Shown: positions 32,506 through 45,600 of the stretch, one piece after another
How positions within the stretch are numbered: the first letter of the stretch is position 1
Layout: every line of letters starts with the position of its first letter
Assembly (NCBI GenBank): GCA_027559495.1
Contig: JAMXSV010000029.1
Location: forward strand, 124,001-188,000
Reading direction: 5' to 3'
Length of the DNA stretch: 64,000 nt
Source of the DNA: Aurifilum marmelostoma
Taxonomy: Eukaryota; Ascomycota; Sordariomycetes; Diaporthales; Cryphonectriaceae
Notes under the pieces: generated by a model
Databases searched by the model: none
The model's input: the letters and a program-made list of their open reading frames with translations, nothing else
What the model was told of the DNA's origin: nothing
Made by a program: the position numbers and the translations under genes

Positions 32506-35500
32506 ATGAGACCCCAGGCCTACAGCAGAGGCGATTCGGCAGCATACGACGACGGGCCAAGAAGCGGCACAGCGCGGCAGTCGCAGTCGCAGATGCAGAC
32601 GAAGACGCATCCGTCCTCTACGGGCAATCATACCACGAGTAAGTCTCACCTGGGCCAATCTCCCCTTCTCCCTGCCGTGTTGTGCAAGTGTGTCTCAGAC
32701 ACACACAAGACCGCGGTGCAGCTTATCGGCGCGCCGCCGCCGAAGTGAATGTCTTTTTGGCGTGCAGCAAATTTCCTGAGGGAGGGACCTGAAGCCTTCT
32801 CTTCTTCCTTCTTTCTTTGCGACTGCGACAGCAACTGCGACACGACGCGGCGGACTCTACCCCGACCGACCTGCTCTCCGGACGAACGGACGAACGAACA
32901 ACACGGACCCTTCAAGAAGAGATAAAGAGAGAGAGAGAGAGAGAAGGAGAGAGATAGAAGAAGTGCATGTGTGCGAGTCTATGCAGCATGGCAACCTACA
33001 AGGAGAAAGGCTGGCGCCATGCAGGCTTGACGATCTCCCGCGAGACCCAACGGCCAAGAAAAGAAATCGAGCTCGCGACAGAAGAGAAAAGAAACCAGTG
33101 GACCTAAAAATGGCACATGAACGACACGAGCACATCCCATCTATTGCCCCCCCCCCCCCCGTTCTCTTCCTTCCATTATCACAAAGGGGGGCGTCGGCCA
33201 GGGAACAAAGACCCAGCAAGGCCTGTCAGCAATGGTCGGGCTGTGCCGGCACCGACCCTCTCCCCACCCGCAAAAGTGAGATCGATCAGCATAAGCATAC
33301 AAAGAATCGAAATTGAATATTGAATTCTGGACGCCTGCGGCGTGGGATTTGATCACTCATGTCCACACCTGGCCACGGCGCATGATCCGTCTCCTGGGCT
33401 ATAGCCATTTTCAGCCAGCCCGTCCTCGCCCCTTAGCAGGCACACACCACCCCCCCGTCAGAGGGTCCCAGCAGTGTGGTGGCCAGCAGCTTCAGCGGGT
33501 GGATCTGGAACCCTGCAGCCTGTGGAGCGGGAGCTGTCTGCTATTTTTTTTTATTCCCCCCCCCCCCTGCGGAGGCCCTGGCGCATTGCATTGCACACAC
33601 CCCTCTGTGGGAGGGGAAGGGGGGAGTGAGCATCGCATGGGCGAGACGGATCTCGGAATAGGACGCGGCACTCTCGACATAATACCTCTCTCGCTCTCTA
33701 TTTCTCTCTTTCTCTCTCTCTCTCTGTCTCTCATATATATCTCTCCACACAAATTACCTTGTCCTTGTTCGAAAAAGGGGCTGAGCTCTGATCAGTCAGA
33801 CACAGGCCTACCCTTAGAGGACGCGACAGCGGCTCGGTACCAACCCCACCCCTATCAGGACCTTGTGTATGTATGTGTGTGTGTGTTCTGGATCTATTGA
33901 TTCAAGCCTGGGCCACAAACGAAAGGCTGGGCAGCAGTGCTGGGCCAGAGCTGTCATTAACAGGAGAGCCCAAGACACAAAATACACACACCCACCCATA
34001 CACTATACGGTACTATACTCCCACAAGAGGCTGTCATCCCGAAGCCCTGCGACGCCTTCCAGAAGAAACCCTCAACGGCCCCTCTCGACCCCCCTTCGGC
34101 CCAGTTCCGGCTTCCCACCACCCAACCCACCCGACACACACACCCCCCCCCCCCCCTCTCCTCGTCGTCCACGTCGTCTGGCCGCAGCCTTGTCCGACCA
34201 ACTTCTTGCGAGCAAAGAAAGGCTTCAGGCCCTACCTGGGAATATATTTGCTTTAGGCCTAGCGGTTTACAGGGGTTGAAATAGGGAGCGTAGGGTGGTG
34301 GTACTCTCTACCCTGGCTGACAGATCAAATCGTTTCCACGGTGGTATTTATGCAGGCTCAACCCCCCCGCATCGCATCGTTTCCCACGAGATGCCACAAT
34401 TTGGAGCGACTTTTGTTCCTGGCGGTCACGACGACTACCAGATGCCGCAGATGTATGCGCCATCGCCCCAGAGGTCAGTTTTTAATTTCCCAACAGTCCA
34501 CTTCTTTTCTCCGTCTCCAGTAACGGTCATCCCGGCACCCCGTCTTCTGTTCCTGTCCCAGGTGCCTGGCTTGTCCAGGTGCTGCCGTCCTTGTCCCCCC
34601 CCTCGCCTGTATGCTGTGCCTGAGGTTGTGTGGGTGTGGCGCCCACATGTCACAACCCACCCACGCAGAAACACGCAGAGACACAGACACAGACACACAG
34701 ACACACATGTGCTAGCTGGCAAGAGGCAGAGGTGGGCTTGCGGTACTCTCGTTTGACTGTGCTGTGCTGTGCTGTGCTGAGCTGAGCTGAGCTGAGCTGT
34801 GTGCCATGGGCGCTATGGGCCAAGGGTTCTGGGCTTGGGCTGGGCATGGGCTGGAAATGGGCTTTGCCCCCCCTTCCCCCTCCCCCTCCCCCCCCCTCCC
34901 CTCCTCCTCCCCTAAAATGCATGGCGCTCTGGAAGGCTGACGTTGGATTCGGGGCCTTACTACCCACTGCAGGGTTATGCCCGAGGTCCCTCAAAACATG
35001 CAACAAGGCCTCCAGCGCATGGAACTTGAGGCCCGCGAGGTTCACCCACGACCGAACAATAACGGCTCTACCCCGAACTACCTCGGCGACGCAGGCCACG
35101 TGCGAGGCGAGTCGCTCAGCAACGCCCTCTCCGGCTACACCGACCAGGGCCAGAGCTTCCGCCCCTTCGAGGACGACGACCACAACAAGAGCTACAGGCC
35201 CATGGCCGACTACGAGGCCCCGGGCGACTCCCCCTTCCCCCGGGTGAAGGGGGGAGAACATCCCGCCCAGCGACAAGGAGAAGGAGGAGATACTATACAA
35301 TGCCCGCCAGCATGTGCTGCACTCCAACAACGTCAGCATGCAGCTCACCTGGGCCCGGGACTCGCTCAACTACGTCGAGACCGCCGCCGACGTACGCGCC
35401 CGCGAGGCCCGCGACGGCTACGGCGCCCGCCCCCAGACCCCCGTCGTCGAGCACGACCTCAGGGTCGACGCCATGAGCATCGTCGGCTACCTCGTCGACC

Positions 35501-37716
35501 AGAACCACCCCGAGGCCATCTTCATGAAGGCCAAGTGGGACGAGTTTGGCAAGTTCGGCGAGAGGCAGGACCGCAAGGCCGCCTTCAAGGCCTACAGGCA
35601 GGCCGCCGAGGGCGGCTGGGCGCGCGCCGAGTACCGCATGGGCATGCTGTTTGAGAACTCCAACGACGTCGACAGCGCCCTCAAGCACTACCACATGGGC
35701 CTCAGCCAGGGGGACTCGGCCGCCATGTACCGCCTCGGCATGATGGCCCTGCTGGGCCAGCACGGCCAGCGCCAGGACTTCCGCTACGGCATCGACCTGA
35801 TCAACCGCGCCGCGGACACGGCCGACGAGGACGCCCCGCAGGGCGCCTACGTCTACGGCATGCTCATCGCGCGGGACCTGCCAGACATCATGGTGCCCGA
35901 CGACCTGCTGCCCTACAAGGTGGACACGGCCAGGCAGTACGTCGAGAAGGCCGCCTACCTCGGCTTCTCCAAGGCGCAGCTCAAGATGGGCCAGGCCTAC
36001 GAGCTGTGCCAGCTGGGCTGCGACTTCAACCCCTCCTACTCCCTGCACTACTACGGCCTGGCCGCCGCGCAGGGCCAGCCCGAGGCCGCCCTGGGCGTCA
36101 GCAGGTGGTTCCTGTTCGGCTACGAGAGCAACTTTGCCAAGAACGAGGCCCTGGCCTTCAAGTTTGCCAAGCAGGCTGCGGACTCGAAGCTGGCCACGGG
36201 CGAGTTCGCCATGGGCTACTACCACGAGATCGGCATCCACGTGCCCAAGGACCTCAACGAGGCGCGGCGCTGGTACGAGCAGGCGGCGTCGCACGGTAAC
36301 CAGGACGCCGTGGGGCGCCTCGACAGCCTGAGCAAGGACAAGAGCCTGTCCAAGAAGGACCACGAGACCACGGCCCTCACGAGGATCAAGTCTCAGCACG
36401 GCTCGATGAGGGGGAAGCGGCCCGAGAGGCTGCAGCGGATGAAGGACCAGCAGCACATGGCGCCTCTGCCCGAGGCCCCCAGGACACCAAACGACCCCAG
36501 CGGGAGAGGAAGCCCCCGGGTATCACCCAACCCCTCCCCCCGGCATGGACCTGCGAACCCTGACGGTCGGCCGCCGGCGTTCGGCCTGAACGTGAACGTC
36601 GACCACGGAAATCTTGCCATGCGACCCAAGTCAGCCGCTCCATACCCAGAAGACGAGAATCCCCCGCTGGGCAGCATGAACCGGCCATCGTCGGCCGCTC
36701 CGTACCCTGACGAGGGAGGGCATAGACAGCCACCATCATCACAGCGCCCATACTCGGGACTCCCGCCTCCAGGGCGTCCAGACCCCTATGGAGCTCGTCC
36801 AGGCAGCGCCGGCCGCCTGGGCCCAGGACCAAACCTGGCACCTGGTATCGTTCCGGCGGGGATGCCGCCAGGCGGTGCAGGCCGCGGTCGTGTGCCCTCC
36901 AATGCACCTTACCCGCCGGGCGGCGGGCAGGGCGGCGGGCCAGGAGGTCGCAGACAGGGCAGTATGGGCAACCTTTCTCCCGCTCCAGGTCCTGGTTGGG
37001 GTCCAAAGCCCATGGCTGGGCCTGGTGGCAATGGTAAGTCAAACCGACAATCTTTGGCTTCTTTTTTTTTTTTTGAGATTTCTGCTCGTCATTCAGTCTG
37101 GGAAACTACTTGTCGAGAGACAAAAGGCTAATCAATGGTATTCTCACGCACAGCAGCAGGACGCGGAGGCCCTGCGCCACTACAGCAGGCGCCGTATGGG
37201 AACATGGGCGCTAACCCCCAGTCGCCACCCCCTCATGCCCCCCCTCGATGCCAGGTGCCCAGCCCTACGGCGCCCGCCCCAGCTCACGCGGCAGCGGCGC
37301 ACCGTCGCCCCGCTACGACTCGCCACAGGGTCCCCGGCAGTCCAGCCAGCCTCAACCGCAGATGCGGCCCATGACCGGGAACTCGCAGCAAGGCGTCAGC
37401 CTCAGCGACGGACCAGTGCCCGGCCGGTCGAGCGCACCACCGACACAGGCGAGGCCGACGCCGCCGTCGAGCTCCCACGGCCCACCCTCACAGTCTAGCC
37501 CGGCGGCTAGTGTCAAGCCGCCCAGGAAGCCGACGGACCACCCTGACGGCAAGACGATGGGCGGAGGTCCGTCTACCTTTGATGAGATGGGTGTCCCGCA
37601 GGTCAAGGATGACAAGGACTGTGTGAGTACTGCCTGATGTGTCTCGTTTCTAGTTTTATGTTCTTTGTTCCGACTGCTGACGTCTGCTTTTCCCACCTAT
37701 CTAGGTTGTCATGTAA
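32506..37716 (+). CDS. Chitin synthase activator Chs4/Skt5, Sel1-repeat protein (two frameshifts)
   Basis: Targets and activates chitin synthase at sites of wall growth. Exons: 32506-32638, 34356-34473, 34973-37033, 37154-37622 and 37705-37716; 930 aa. Exon 1 (MRPQAYSRGDSAAYDDG) joins exon 2 (STPPHRIVSHEMPQF) in phase across a 1,717-nt intron; exon 1 is inferred from that. Sel1-type repeats (for example AAEGGWARAEYRMGMLFE, MGYYHEIGIHVPKDLNEA) fill about 35500-36310, followed by a Pro/Gly-rich disordered tail. The last 12-nt exon completes a C-terminal CVVM prenylation box. The frame breaks at 35249-35254 (six G, five needed) and 37238-37244 (seven C, eight needed). The acceptor of exon 4 lies in a CAGCAGCAG run, so one or two alanines may vary. 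Confidence 0.9.
32639..34355 (+). other. 1.7-kb first intron of chs4
   Basis: GTAAGT at 32639 and TTTATGCAG at 34355. It contains GA and CT dinucleotide tracts (about 32926-32943, 33690-33730) and C-runs at 33147-33160, 33556-33567 and 34143-34156. No coding sequence was recognised inside. Confidence 0.6.
34757..34800 (+). repeat. Pentanucleotide repeat in chs4 intron 2
   Basis: Four GCTGT-type units followed by four GCTGA units and a final GCTGT, in the 499-nt second intron (34474-34972), next to a run of ACACAG units. Confidence 0.85.
35249..35254 (+). other. G6 homopolymer causing +1 frameshift in chs4
   Basis: DSPFPRVKG must join ENIPPSDKEKEEILYNARQH; this needs five G. Confidence 0.85.
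37238..37244 (+). other. C7 homopolymer causing -1 frameshift in chs4
   Basis: NPQSPPPHAPP must join SMPGAQPYGARPSSRG; this needs eight C. Confidence 0.75.
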
Positions 37717-38060
37717 AAACCTGCTTCAGGCTTGTGAGAGAGGAGTAGGAGAGAGAGAGGAAGGAGAAAAGGTTGTGAGATGAGATGATGTTTCTTTTGC
37801 CACAAGCAAGCGAAAAGAATAAAAGAGATACCATGGGAGGCCAGCGTGATTGATTGACTGAATCTTGAGAGCGCTTCCTTGTCGTCCATGATAACATATA
37901 ACATGCACTGATGCATATATCATATCCTGTTGTGATCCTTGGGTAATAACTTTCATATCTAGCTATCTGTGGTGTCATGTTGAAAACAAAAAAAATCAAG
38001 GGATTTATTAGTCACCGCTTGGGACAGGGGCGAGGCACTTCAAAAGAAAGAAACTCGCGC

Positions 38061-38091
<31 letters not shown>

Positions 38092-40881
38092 TACATACAT
38101 GTACTTAGTTACATAGGTAATTACGGGGCAAGTTGTGGATGCATTCTTGATGTTGTGGTGGGTGCATTGGTACAAGTGGGCATGTGTATTGGAATCAATA
38201 CGTACTTTTGCATGCATGCAGAAGAAGAAGCATTTAATTAAGGCAAAGCATCGGACGGATGGACGGGTTTCGTTTTGTTTGGCGCTTTTTTTTCCTTTCT
38301 TTTTTTTTTCTTGAGTATACTAATTACTTGGACTTGATGGCTATGGGGCCTTTTTTCGAATTCAACGAGGAGAGTTTGTCTTGTAATTACGGTCTCGTGT
38401 TGGCGAGTGAGAATGGCATGATTGTGTTGATCGAAGTTTCATGATATGCTGTTGCGTCTTTCAATCATCGTCAGGAATGGTCTTGGACATGGCTGCTTCG
38501 CCTGTCCCATGGATGACCCAGCCCTGCTCGTTCCTGGTGATATTGGATCGTCGATTCGGTATTACGTGCCGTTCGTTCTTTGTGATTGTCTTCCCGACCA
38601 TGTACTCTTCTATATCGAGACGATTATGTTTCAACGTAAAATCTCAGTGGAAACCCCCCCAAACGGCCAGCCTGGGGACACCCGCCTCTGAAATATACTC
38701 GACGACTCTGCAACGCCCAAACACCCAATGTCGTAGGCATGGGCAAATCCAGCTCAATGAACTGTGGCTTGATGAATACCGTATCCAGAGCAAGTACCGC
38801 CCATGCCATCGGAGAAGAGCAGGCACGGCAACAGTGCTCCTGAGGATGTAGAGCAAGATGGGGTGGGCCGTACCAGGCGAACACACCCGGTTCAAGGGCT
38901 CTGAAAAGCCCAGTCGGTCGGGCAAGTCTTCCTCTCTGTTTCCTCTGCCCTCGGGTGACGTGAGTAGGGCACGGAGGCGGCAGGTCTGTATCTGTCCTGG
39001 GTTTCTTCTGGGCGGCGCGGGTTTGTTGGGTAGCTTGCTGCTTTCTCATGGCATTACGGTCTAGCTGTCGAATAGGCTGGTAGCCCTTGAGGGAGCGCCC
39101 ATTGTCACTTTGTTTTTCTCCTTTTTTGGAAAGGAAGGAGAGAGGGGGAAGTTGCCGGGGGAGGCGTCAGAAGCTGGCTGGATGGATGGTGTGGAAGGGG
39201 GGTTGTCTTCTGGTGGTTGCTTGGAAGATGGGTAGATGAAAGTCTGAGGAACGGAGGAGGGAGATGAGGAGAGGGAATGGGGAGTTGGAGTGGTTTATAT
39301 ATTGGGTTTCTGGATGCCTGGGGTCAGGTCATGAGTAGTCGACTTGAATAGTTCTCGACCTGGCGGGTGGCCTAGGGCAGCGTGGTGGCTTTCATGGTTG
39401 ATATTTGTTGGTCTAGAACACTGGCCTAGGGTTTTCTCGGGTGAGGTTGGTCGATTGGCTTGATGTGTTGACTTGTGATGATGACGATGATGACGAGGAC
39501 GAGTTGCGTCTGTAGAGACTCGATGAGTAGGTACATTCGCGGGTTTGAGCTGCAGACTCTAATGATCCTCCTACCACTGTGAACGCCTCTGAAGCCTGGG
39601 ATAATACTACGAAAGGACTGGGATACTCTGTGAGATTACATAGAAACATTGATTGGGTTCGTCGTCCTCCAGGGCAAACTGACTGACATCCGAGTGGGCT
39701 CTGGCTTTAATGTGGCCAGCCTTTCCGAGTCTTGTCGGACGAAGGGCCTTACTGGCTCGTCCCTTATTGCTGTTCACACTGTAGTGACCGGAGTATAGTA
39801 CATGGTCTATAAACGGTCAAGGCATATGACAGGAGCCGCGGCCTCTCATTAAGGGATCATGGACACGACCTAGGAATCCTAGGGTGAAGGGGGTAAATTA
39901 GTCCACGCATCGTCTAGAACTCTTCATACCTCGGATGATAATTAGGCAAGATGAAGCACGTAGAAGTTCTCCCTGGCGTGCTTTTACTCTATAAGAACTT
40001 TTGGACTGTGGCTGCACACCATCTGCACCTCACAGTGTAGCGTTCTTGAACAAGACGGGCAGAGGGACTTAGAAACTCCTAGTACGGTATGATGATGATA
40101 ATGACACCATTCTTGCTCAGCCCTCACTCTTGTTCGTCACGCTGCCAATGCAATTTTGTAGAGAGCAGGTTTTTCACCGCCGTGCCTTTTGAATAGGCAT
40201 GTTTTTGTGGAGCGTGAATACAAAGTTGACCACGCATGACCAGATCAAGCAATTGCTTCCAAGACCCGCAGATGGTTTTCGCGGCACTGTGTGAGATGGA
40301 GGTGCGCTGGCTGCTCCGAAATGCTAGGACTGCCTTGTGAGATTGATTGAGAGGACTTGCCACAGAAAGAGAAATGTAAATGCATCAGCGTGTTCTGGCG
40401 CATCTTGACATCCTGCCAGAATGGTTTGTATTTGGTGTGTCACGGCTGATGAGGTTGTCAATGAGCTGCAGGGCAAAGGGGGGCGGAGAAAACAAGGGGT
40501 CTGACTTACAAGGGTCTGAATATATACACTCCCAATCAGCCCCCCCCCATATCACTGCAGCCCCTAAGCTCACGCTGCCAGCCGGATGTCAACGTCAATC
40601 GTCAGCTTCCCGCAGCCTGGCGCTGGCTTCCACATCCGCGATACCATTTCACATGACTGAGCACTTACGACAACAATCCATACCCTGAGACGACGATACA
40701 GAGCAAGACAACTCTACTCGCATTAATCAACAACCTCGACCCCCTTTTGATCTGTGCAAGAAACCCGAACCAGACAATCCACCGCACCCCGTCACCCACC
40801 CGTCCCTGGGCTCGCCCTCCGCCTCGATTACCACCACCACCACCACCACTCACCACTCTCCAGACCCTTGCTCCTTTCAAG
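37717..40881. other. Long intergenic region between chs4 and rpn12
   Basis: 3.2 kb, the longest gene-poor stretch. An AT dinucleotide tract lies at 38065-38089. Small frames (for example 39413-39649 minus, Ser-rich; 40124-40363 minus) have no recognisable domain or exon structure and are not called. Confidence 0.5.
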
Positions 40882-41892
40882 ATGGCCGACCGCCAGCTGC
40901 AACAGATCCTCAGCCAGCTGAAGTCATCCACCTCCTCCCTCAGCTACGCCGACGCCGCCTCTCTCCTCTCAAAAGCCAAGCTCCTCCTCCTCAAGCTCTC
41001 GGCCCTCTCGCCCTCCACCCCGCCCCAACCCCAGCCCATCCTCGCCCTCGCCCGCGAGACCTACGAGCAGGGCGCTCTCTACAGCATCCGTGCCCGCGAC
41101 CCAGACGCCTTCACCCGCTACGTCACCCAGCTCGCCCCCCTTCTACGAGCTGCCCGCCGCCGTCCTGCCCCCGGCCCTGCCCGAGCGCAACAAGGTCACC
41201 GGCCTCTACCTGCTCCTGCTCCTCACCCAGGGCCGCTACGCCGAGTTCCACAGCGAGCTCGAGTGCCTGTCGACGCGCGAGGGCGGCGGCGGCAGCGTTG
41301 ATGTCGAGGGCGACCGCTTCCTGGGCTACCCTATCCGCCTGGAGCGGTGGCTGATGGAGGGCAGCTATGACCGCGTCTGGAAGGCCATGAAGAGCCGCGA
41401 GGTGCCTAGCGAGGAGTATGCCGTCTTTTCAGAGGTTAGTATTGTCGCCCTCCCTGCCACAGCCATGCTCGCTCTTCTACATGGCGAAATGAATTAATTA
41501 TCTTCATATTTCCTATGATTCTGTTTCCGTATCCTTGCGATTTCCGGGCAGAGACGCTGTCCGCTGACCCCCGCTTCAATTTATAGATCCTCACCTCCCA
41601 GATCCGCTCCGAGATCGCCTCCTCCAGCGAGCGCGCCTACCCCAGCCTTCCCATCTCTTCAACAAAATCCCTCCTCTTTCTCGACTCCGAGGGCGCCGTC
41701 ATCGACTTCGCCAAGTCGCGCGGCTGGATCCTGAGGGACGGCATGATCTACTTCCCCAAGGAGACCGAGGCCGCGGACGAGGACCAGGAGGACGCCGCGG
41801 CCGGCGGCGCTGCTGCTGCCAAGGAGGGCATGAGCAAGCTGGTGATTGAGAACGCGCTGGGGTATGCACGGGAGCTGGAGACTATTGTGTAG
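40882..41892 (+). CDS. RPN12: 26S proteasome regulatory subunit Rpn12 (frameshifted)
   Basis: Lid subunit of the 19S regulatory particle. Exons 40882-41434 and 41587-41892 (GTTAGT...TATAG). The start MADRQLQQILSQL is the first suitable Met. SLLSKAKLLLLKLSAL, ARETYEQGALYSIRARDPDAFTRYVTQLAPFYE and NKVTGLYLLLLLTQGRYAEFHSELE match Rpn12/PSMD8, with the PCI-type C-terminal half (YARELETIV at the end). Six C at 41135-41140 should be five; otherwise the frame goes out before FYELPAAVLPP. Corrected length 858 nt, 285 aa, which is normal. Confidence 0.93.
41135..41140 (+). other. C6 homopolymer causing +1 frameshift in rpn12
   Basis: VTQLAP must continue FYELPAAVLPPALPERNK; this needs five C. Confidence 0.88.
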
Positions 41893-42660
41893 CTCCGTCT
41901 GGCCTTGGTGTTCTTTGCCGGATTGGTGCGGTTGGGGGGGCTGGGGGTTGGTGGAGAGACAAACAAGCGTCTCTCCCGACTCTTCACAATATCAGAGAGC
42001 GCGTGGGACAGCGCCGGGGTGAGGTCCCCAGATCAGTGCGGACGGCTTGATGCATATCAGGGAGTCGAGAAGCGCCGTGGCGGAGAGACTTGCTAGAGAA
42101 GGGACAGCCACGAAAAGATCGGCATTAGACATGATGACAATGTAATATCCATTAGACGACCAGACGACGACGACGCAGATCAGCTTTCTATGTGCCGCTT
42201 GATTGTAGACTAAGCTCGACGGCTGTCAACGCGAAGGTGGTATCCAGACAAGTTAGTGACTGACAAGCGATGGCACCAAAGATGCAGATGAGATACGCAA
42301 CAAGTATACGTATCGATCGATATTGTATGCGGCGGGAAGTTCCAGTGTAGAGAGCATTTTGTCTCCCACACCCGCCGCTCGTTTTTTGTCTAAAAACCCA
42401 GAATTTTAAAGGAAACAACAGATTTTCAACGACCAACCATTATTCGTCTTCGCACCTAGGGTTCGTCTTCGCGTCATAATTACATGTTAGCCCGGGGGGA
42501 CACACCGTGACCATCGCTTTTTCTTTTTTTGAAAATCATGATCAAATTTCAAAGGCTACCCTCTACTCCCTTCCGCCTTTGCCACCAAAGACCCGACTGC
42601 TTTTTCCCATTCGCGCCTGGTGCCCCCTCCCCATCCTCCCGTCTTCCTCCCAGACACCGT
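41893..42660. other. Convergent intergenic region, rpn12 and alpha-COP
   Basis: 768 bp of 3' sequence from both genes. No gene seen. Confidence 0.5.
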
Positions 42661-45600
42661 TCAGAAGAACAGCTTAAGACCGCTGCCGTGCTTGCCGACC
42701 TCGCAGACCTCGCACACCGTGCATACTGTGCCCTTGTACTTGGTGTGGTACTTGGCACCATCGAAGGCGCACTCTTCGTACGCCGTGCCGCTGTAGATAG
42801 GCGTGTGGCTGGCAGCGCAGATCTCAAATTCGGCGAACTGATCAAACTCAATCTCCACCGCGTCGTGCGGGTTGCGCTCGCACTGAGCCTTGGTCTTGCG
42901 TGCCTTGAGGGTGGATGTCAGCCAGAAGAACAAATCTCGCTTCGCCTCTTGGGGGTTCTGTGACTTACATTTTCCAAGATCTTGTTAGCACCGCCGTTCG
43001 CCAGGATGCGGTTAGCAAAGCTCAACGCCGAGCTGTAGTTCTTGCTCCTGACCGCTAGGTTCATGGCGTTGAGCAGAGCCAGCTGCCGGTGGGGTACCTC
43101 GATCTTGGGGATGGTGAAGTATGCCGACAGCTCCAGAGAGCGCTTCAGCTTCTCGGGATCGGCATTGACCTCGTTTGGCGCACCGAGTTTCCTGCGTGCG
43201 AGCTCGACGCTCATGGCGACGGAGTACTCGCTCGCAGAGGTGATGAGCTTCTTGGCCTCTGCGACCTCACCCTCGCTGGATACTGCGTTGACTAGTATCG
43301 CGTGGAGGATGCTCTTGAAGATGGTCAGGCCGTCCTCCAGCTTGTTGGCCTTCATCGAGTCATAACCCCGTTGCAGGTCGTTGCTGGCCAGGTGCTCGAG
43401 ATCCCGAGGGATGAAAGGCAGTACCTGTCTCAGATCCTGCTCCTCAACTGTCCGGCGCACATAGTTGATCAGGGGTGGAAGTCCCGCGGATGCAGGCAGA
43501 TAGGTCTTGGATGCCTCGTACACCTCCAGGAACCTTGGCTTGAGTGGTGAGAAGTTGACAGCACCAACTTGCCTGTTGAGAAGGTTCATGGCGCTCTCGA
43601 ACGATCCTCCCGCAACATGGTCCACCGCCAGAGGTGAGTTTCGGGCCCACAGATCAGCCTCGCTGCTGCCAGCGCCGCCGGCATCTGCGCTCTCAACGTT
43701 GACAAAGTCGCCCTCTACCTCTGGCACGATGTCATCGCCCATGTCCCATCCCGCAGCATCCTCATCCTCATCATCTTCGGCCAGCGCGCCGTTCTTGGCA
43801 ATCACGTCATCCTCGACATCCTCACCGAAGCCGTTCGTGGCTGCCGGTGCATCGTCTAGCGAGAGGCCTTCCATCTCACCCATGAGAGCTTTCTCGAAGA
43901 ATGACTGGGAGGTGGCCTTGGTAGGCCAGTTTGCCTTGTAGGTCGGCACCACGGGTTTTGGTGGGGTCAGAGCATCGCCAATCTTTGGCAGTGTGATTTG
44001 ATCTTCTGTCAAGCCTGTAGCCTCCAGGATGGCCTGGCACTCGTCCTCCATACCGTACGATTTGGCCGTCATGTAGGCCAGTGGGTACAGGTCGACCTCC
44101 TTGAACATCTGCACCCGATCCCTGTCGCCGAGGTAAAGGTCGTTCTGGAACCGTGCGGTGAAGTCTCCTCTGTGCTCGGCGATCTTGGCCATCCTCGCAA
44201 GCTTGGACTGGTCACCGGTCGTGAGGTAGAGGAAGGACAGCTTGTCGAACTGCTTCAGCTTCTGGTAGGCCATCTCCACAACCTGGTGGTTGCCATGGGA
44301 CAGGGCCTCAGTACCGAGCTTCAGCCACAGGACCTGCTTGTCCAACTCCTTGGCCATCTCTACCGCCACGTCCAGGTTGCCACATTCAAGAGCGAGCTCG
44401 AACCGGGTTGTTGGGTCCTGAACGAACTGCAGCGCAATCTCGGGATAGCCCTTCTTCTGCACATACGAGATGACAGACTGTCCCACCAAGCTCGAGTTTC
44501 GGATGATGTCGAGCATTTCGCTGTAGTTCTTCTTGACCAGCGAAAGCTTGAAGCGGTACTCGGTGGGATCGATGTGTAGAACCTTGGGCTTCGCAGCGCG
44601 ATCAAGGCAGTGGACGTTGCGGCCCTTGACACGCGTGAGATACACCGTCGTGTCCAGCGTGCGAACAATGCCATTGTCACCGTTAAGCAGAGTGTACTTG
44701 ATGTGGTTGAGAGTCGAATAGAGAAGGACACCGGCGTCATCCCAGGTGGCACTCTTGATCCTGATCGTCTCGTGTAGGGTGCTGACCTGCTCCAGCGTCT
44801 TGGTTACGATCGTAACATTGTGCTTGCTCAGGAGAGCAGCATAGAGGCCGTCGTTGGACCAGACCACGTACTTGACACCATTGACAGACAGCTCTGCGAT
44901 GCTCTTCTTCTGCTGGATGTCATAAAGGTGGACGGCGGTTGGTGTTATGATGAGCAGGTTGCCAGTTCCGCCAAAGTAGATGTCCGTGGTACCAACAGGG
45001 GGCTTGAAGGACCGAGTCGTCGAATTAGACAGGTCCTTGATGTCGATGGTCTGGGAGGCGGTATTCAGAACAGCAAATCGATTACGAGCGACAAAAATAG
45101 CCGAATTGCCCTGGCCACGCTTCGACTCTGTTGGCTCTATGGCACCGGATCCATCACGAGGCAGATTGATCAGCTCGTAGGAGCCCCCATCTGTGGAGGA
45201 AGTCACCAAGACGGAGCGTTCGGCAGGGTTGTAGGACAGAGTTCGAGGAGGGACCCACGCTGGTCCGACCTTCTTAAGGGACAGAAGCGTTGGGCTCTCG
45301 GTCCCCTTTTGAAAGTCGTACGATTTGACATGCTTTTCCTTGGTTATGTAGAACAGAGTGTTCTGGTGGACGGCCATGGCGGGCCGCTCGCGTTCCAGCT
45401 TGAAGACCATCACTCCATTGTCGTGGCCAGCAGCAAACAGGTTGATCTCAGGATGAGCGGCAATGACCCAGAATCGGTCATTCTCCCGCTTGAAGCTCTG
45501 CACGCTGGTCCTCTTGTTCAGGTCCCAGACCCGGATGGTCTTGTCTTCACCGGCCGAGAGGATGAGGTCCTGATGAGGGTGGAACAGACAGCCCGATGCG

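Noticed and set aside
35293..36456. 387-codon minus-strand open frame opposite chs4
   Set aside because: It mirrors the Sel1-repeat coding strand; GC-rich third positions create long antisense frames. No domains.
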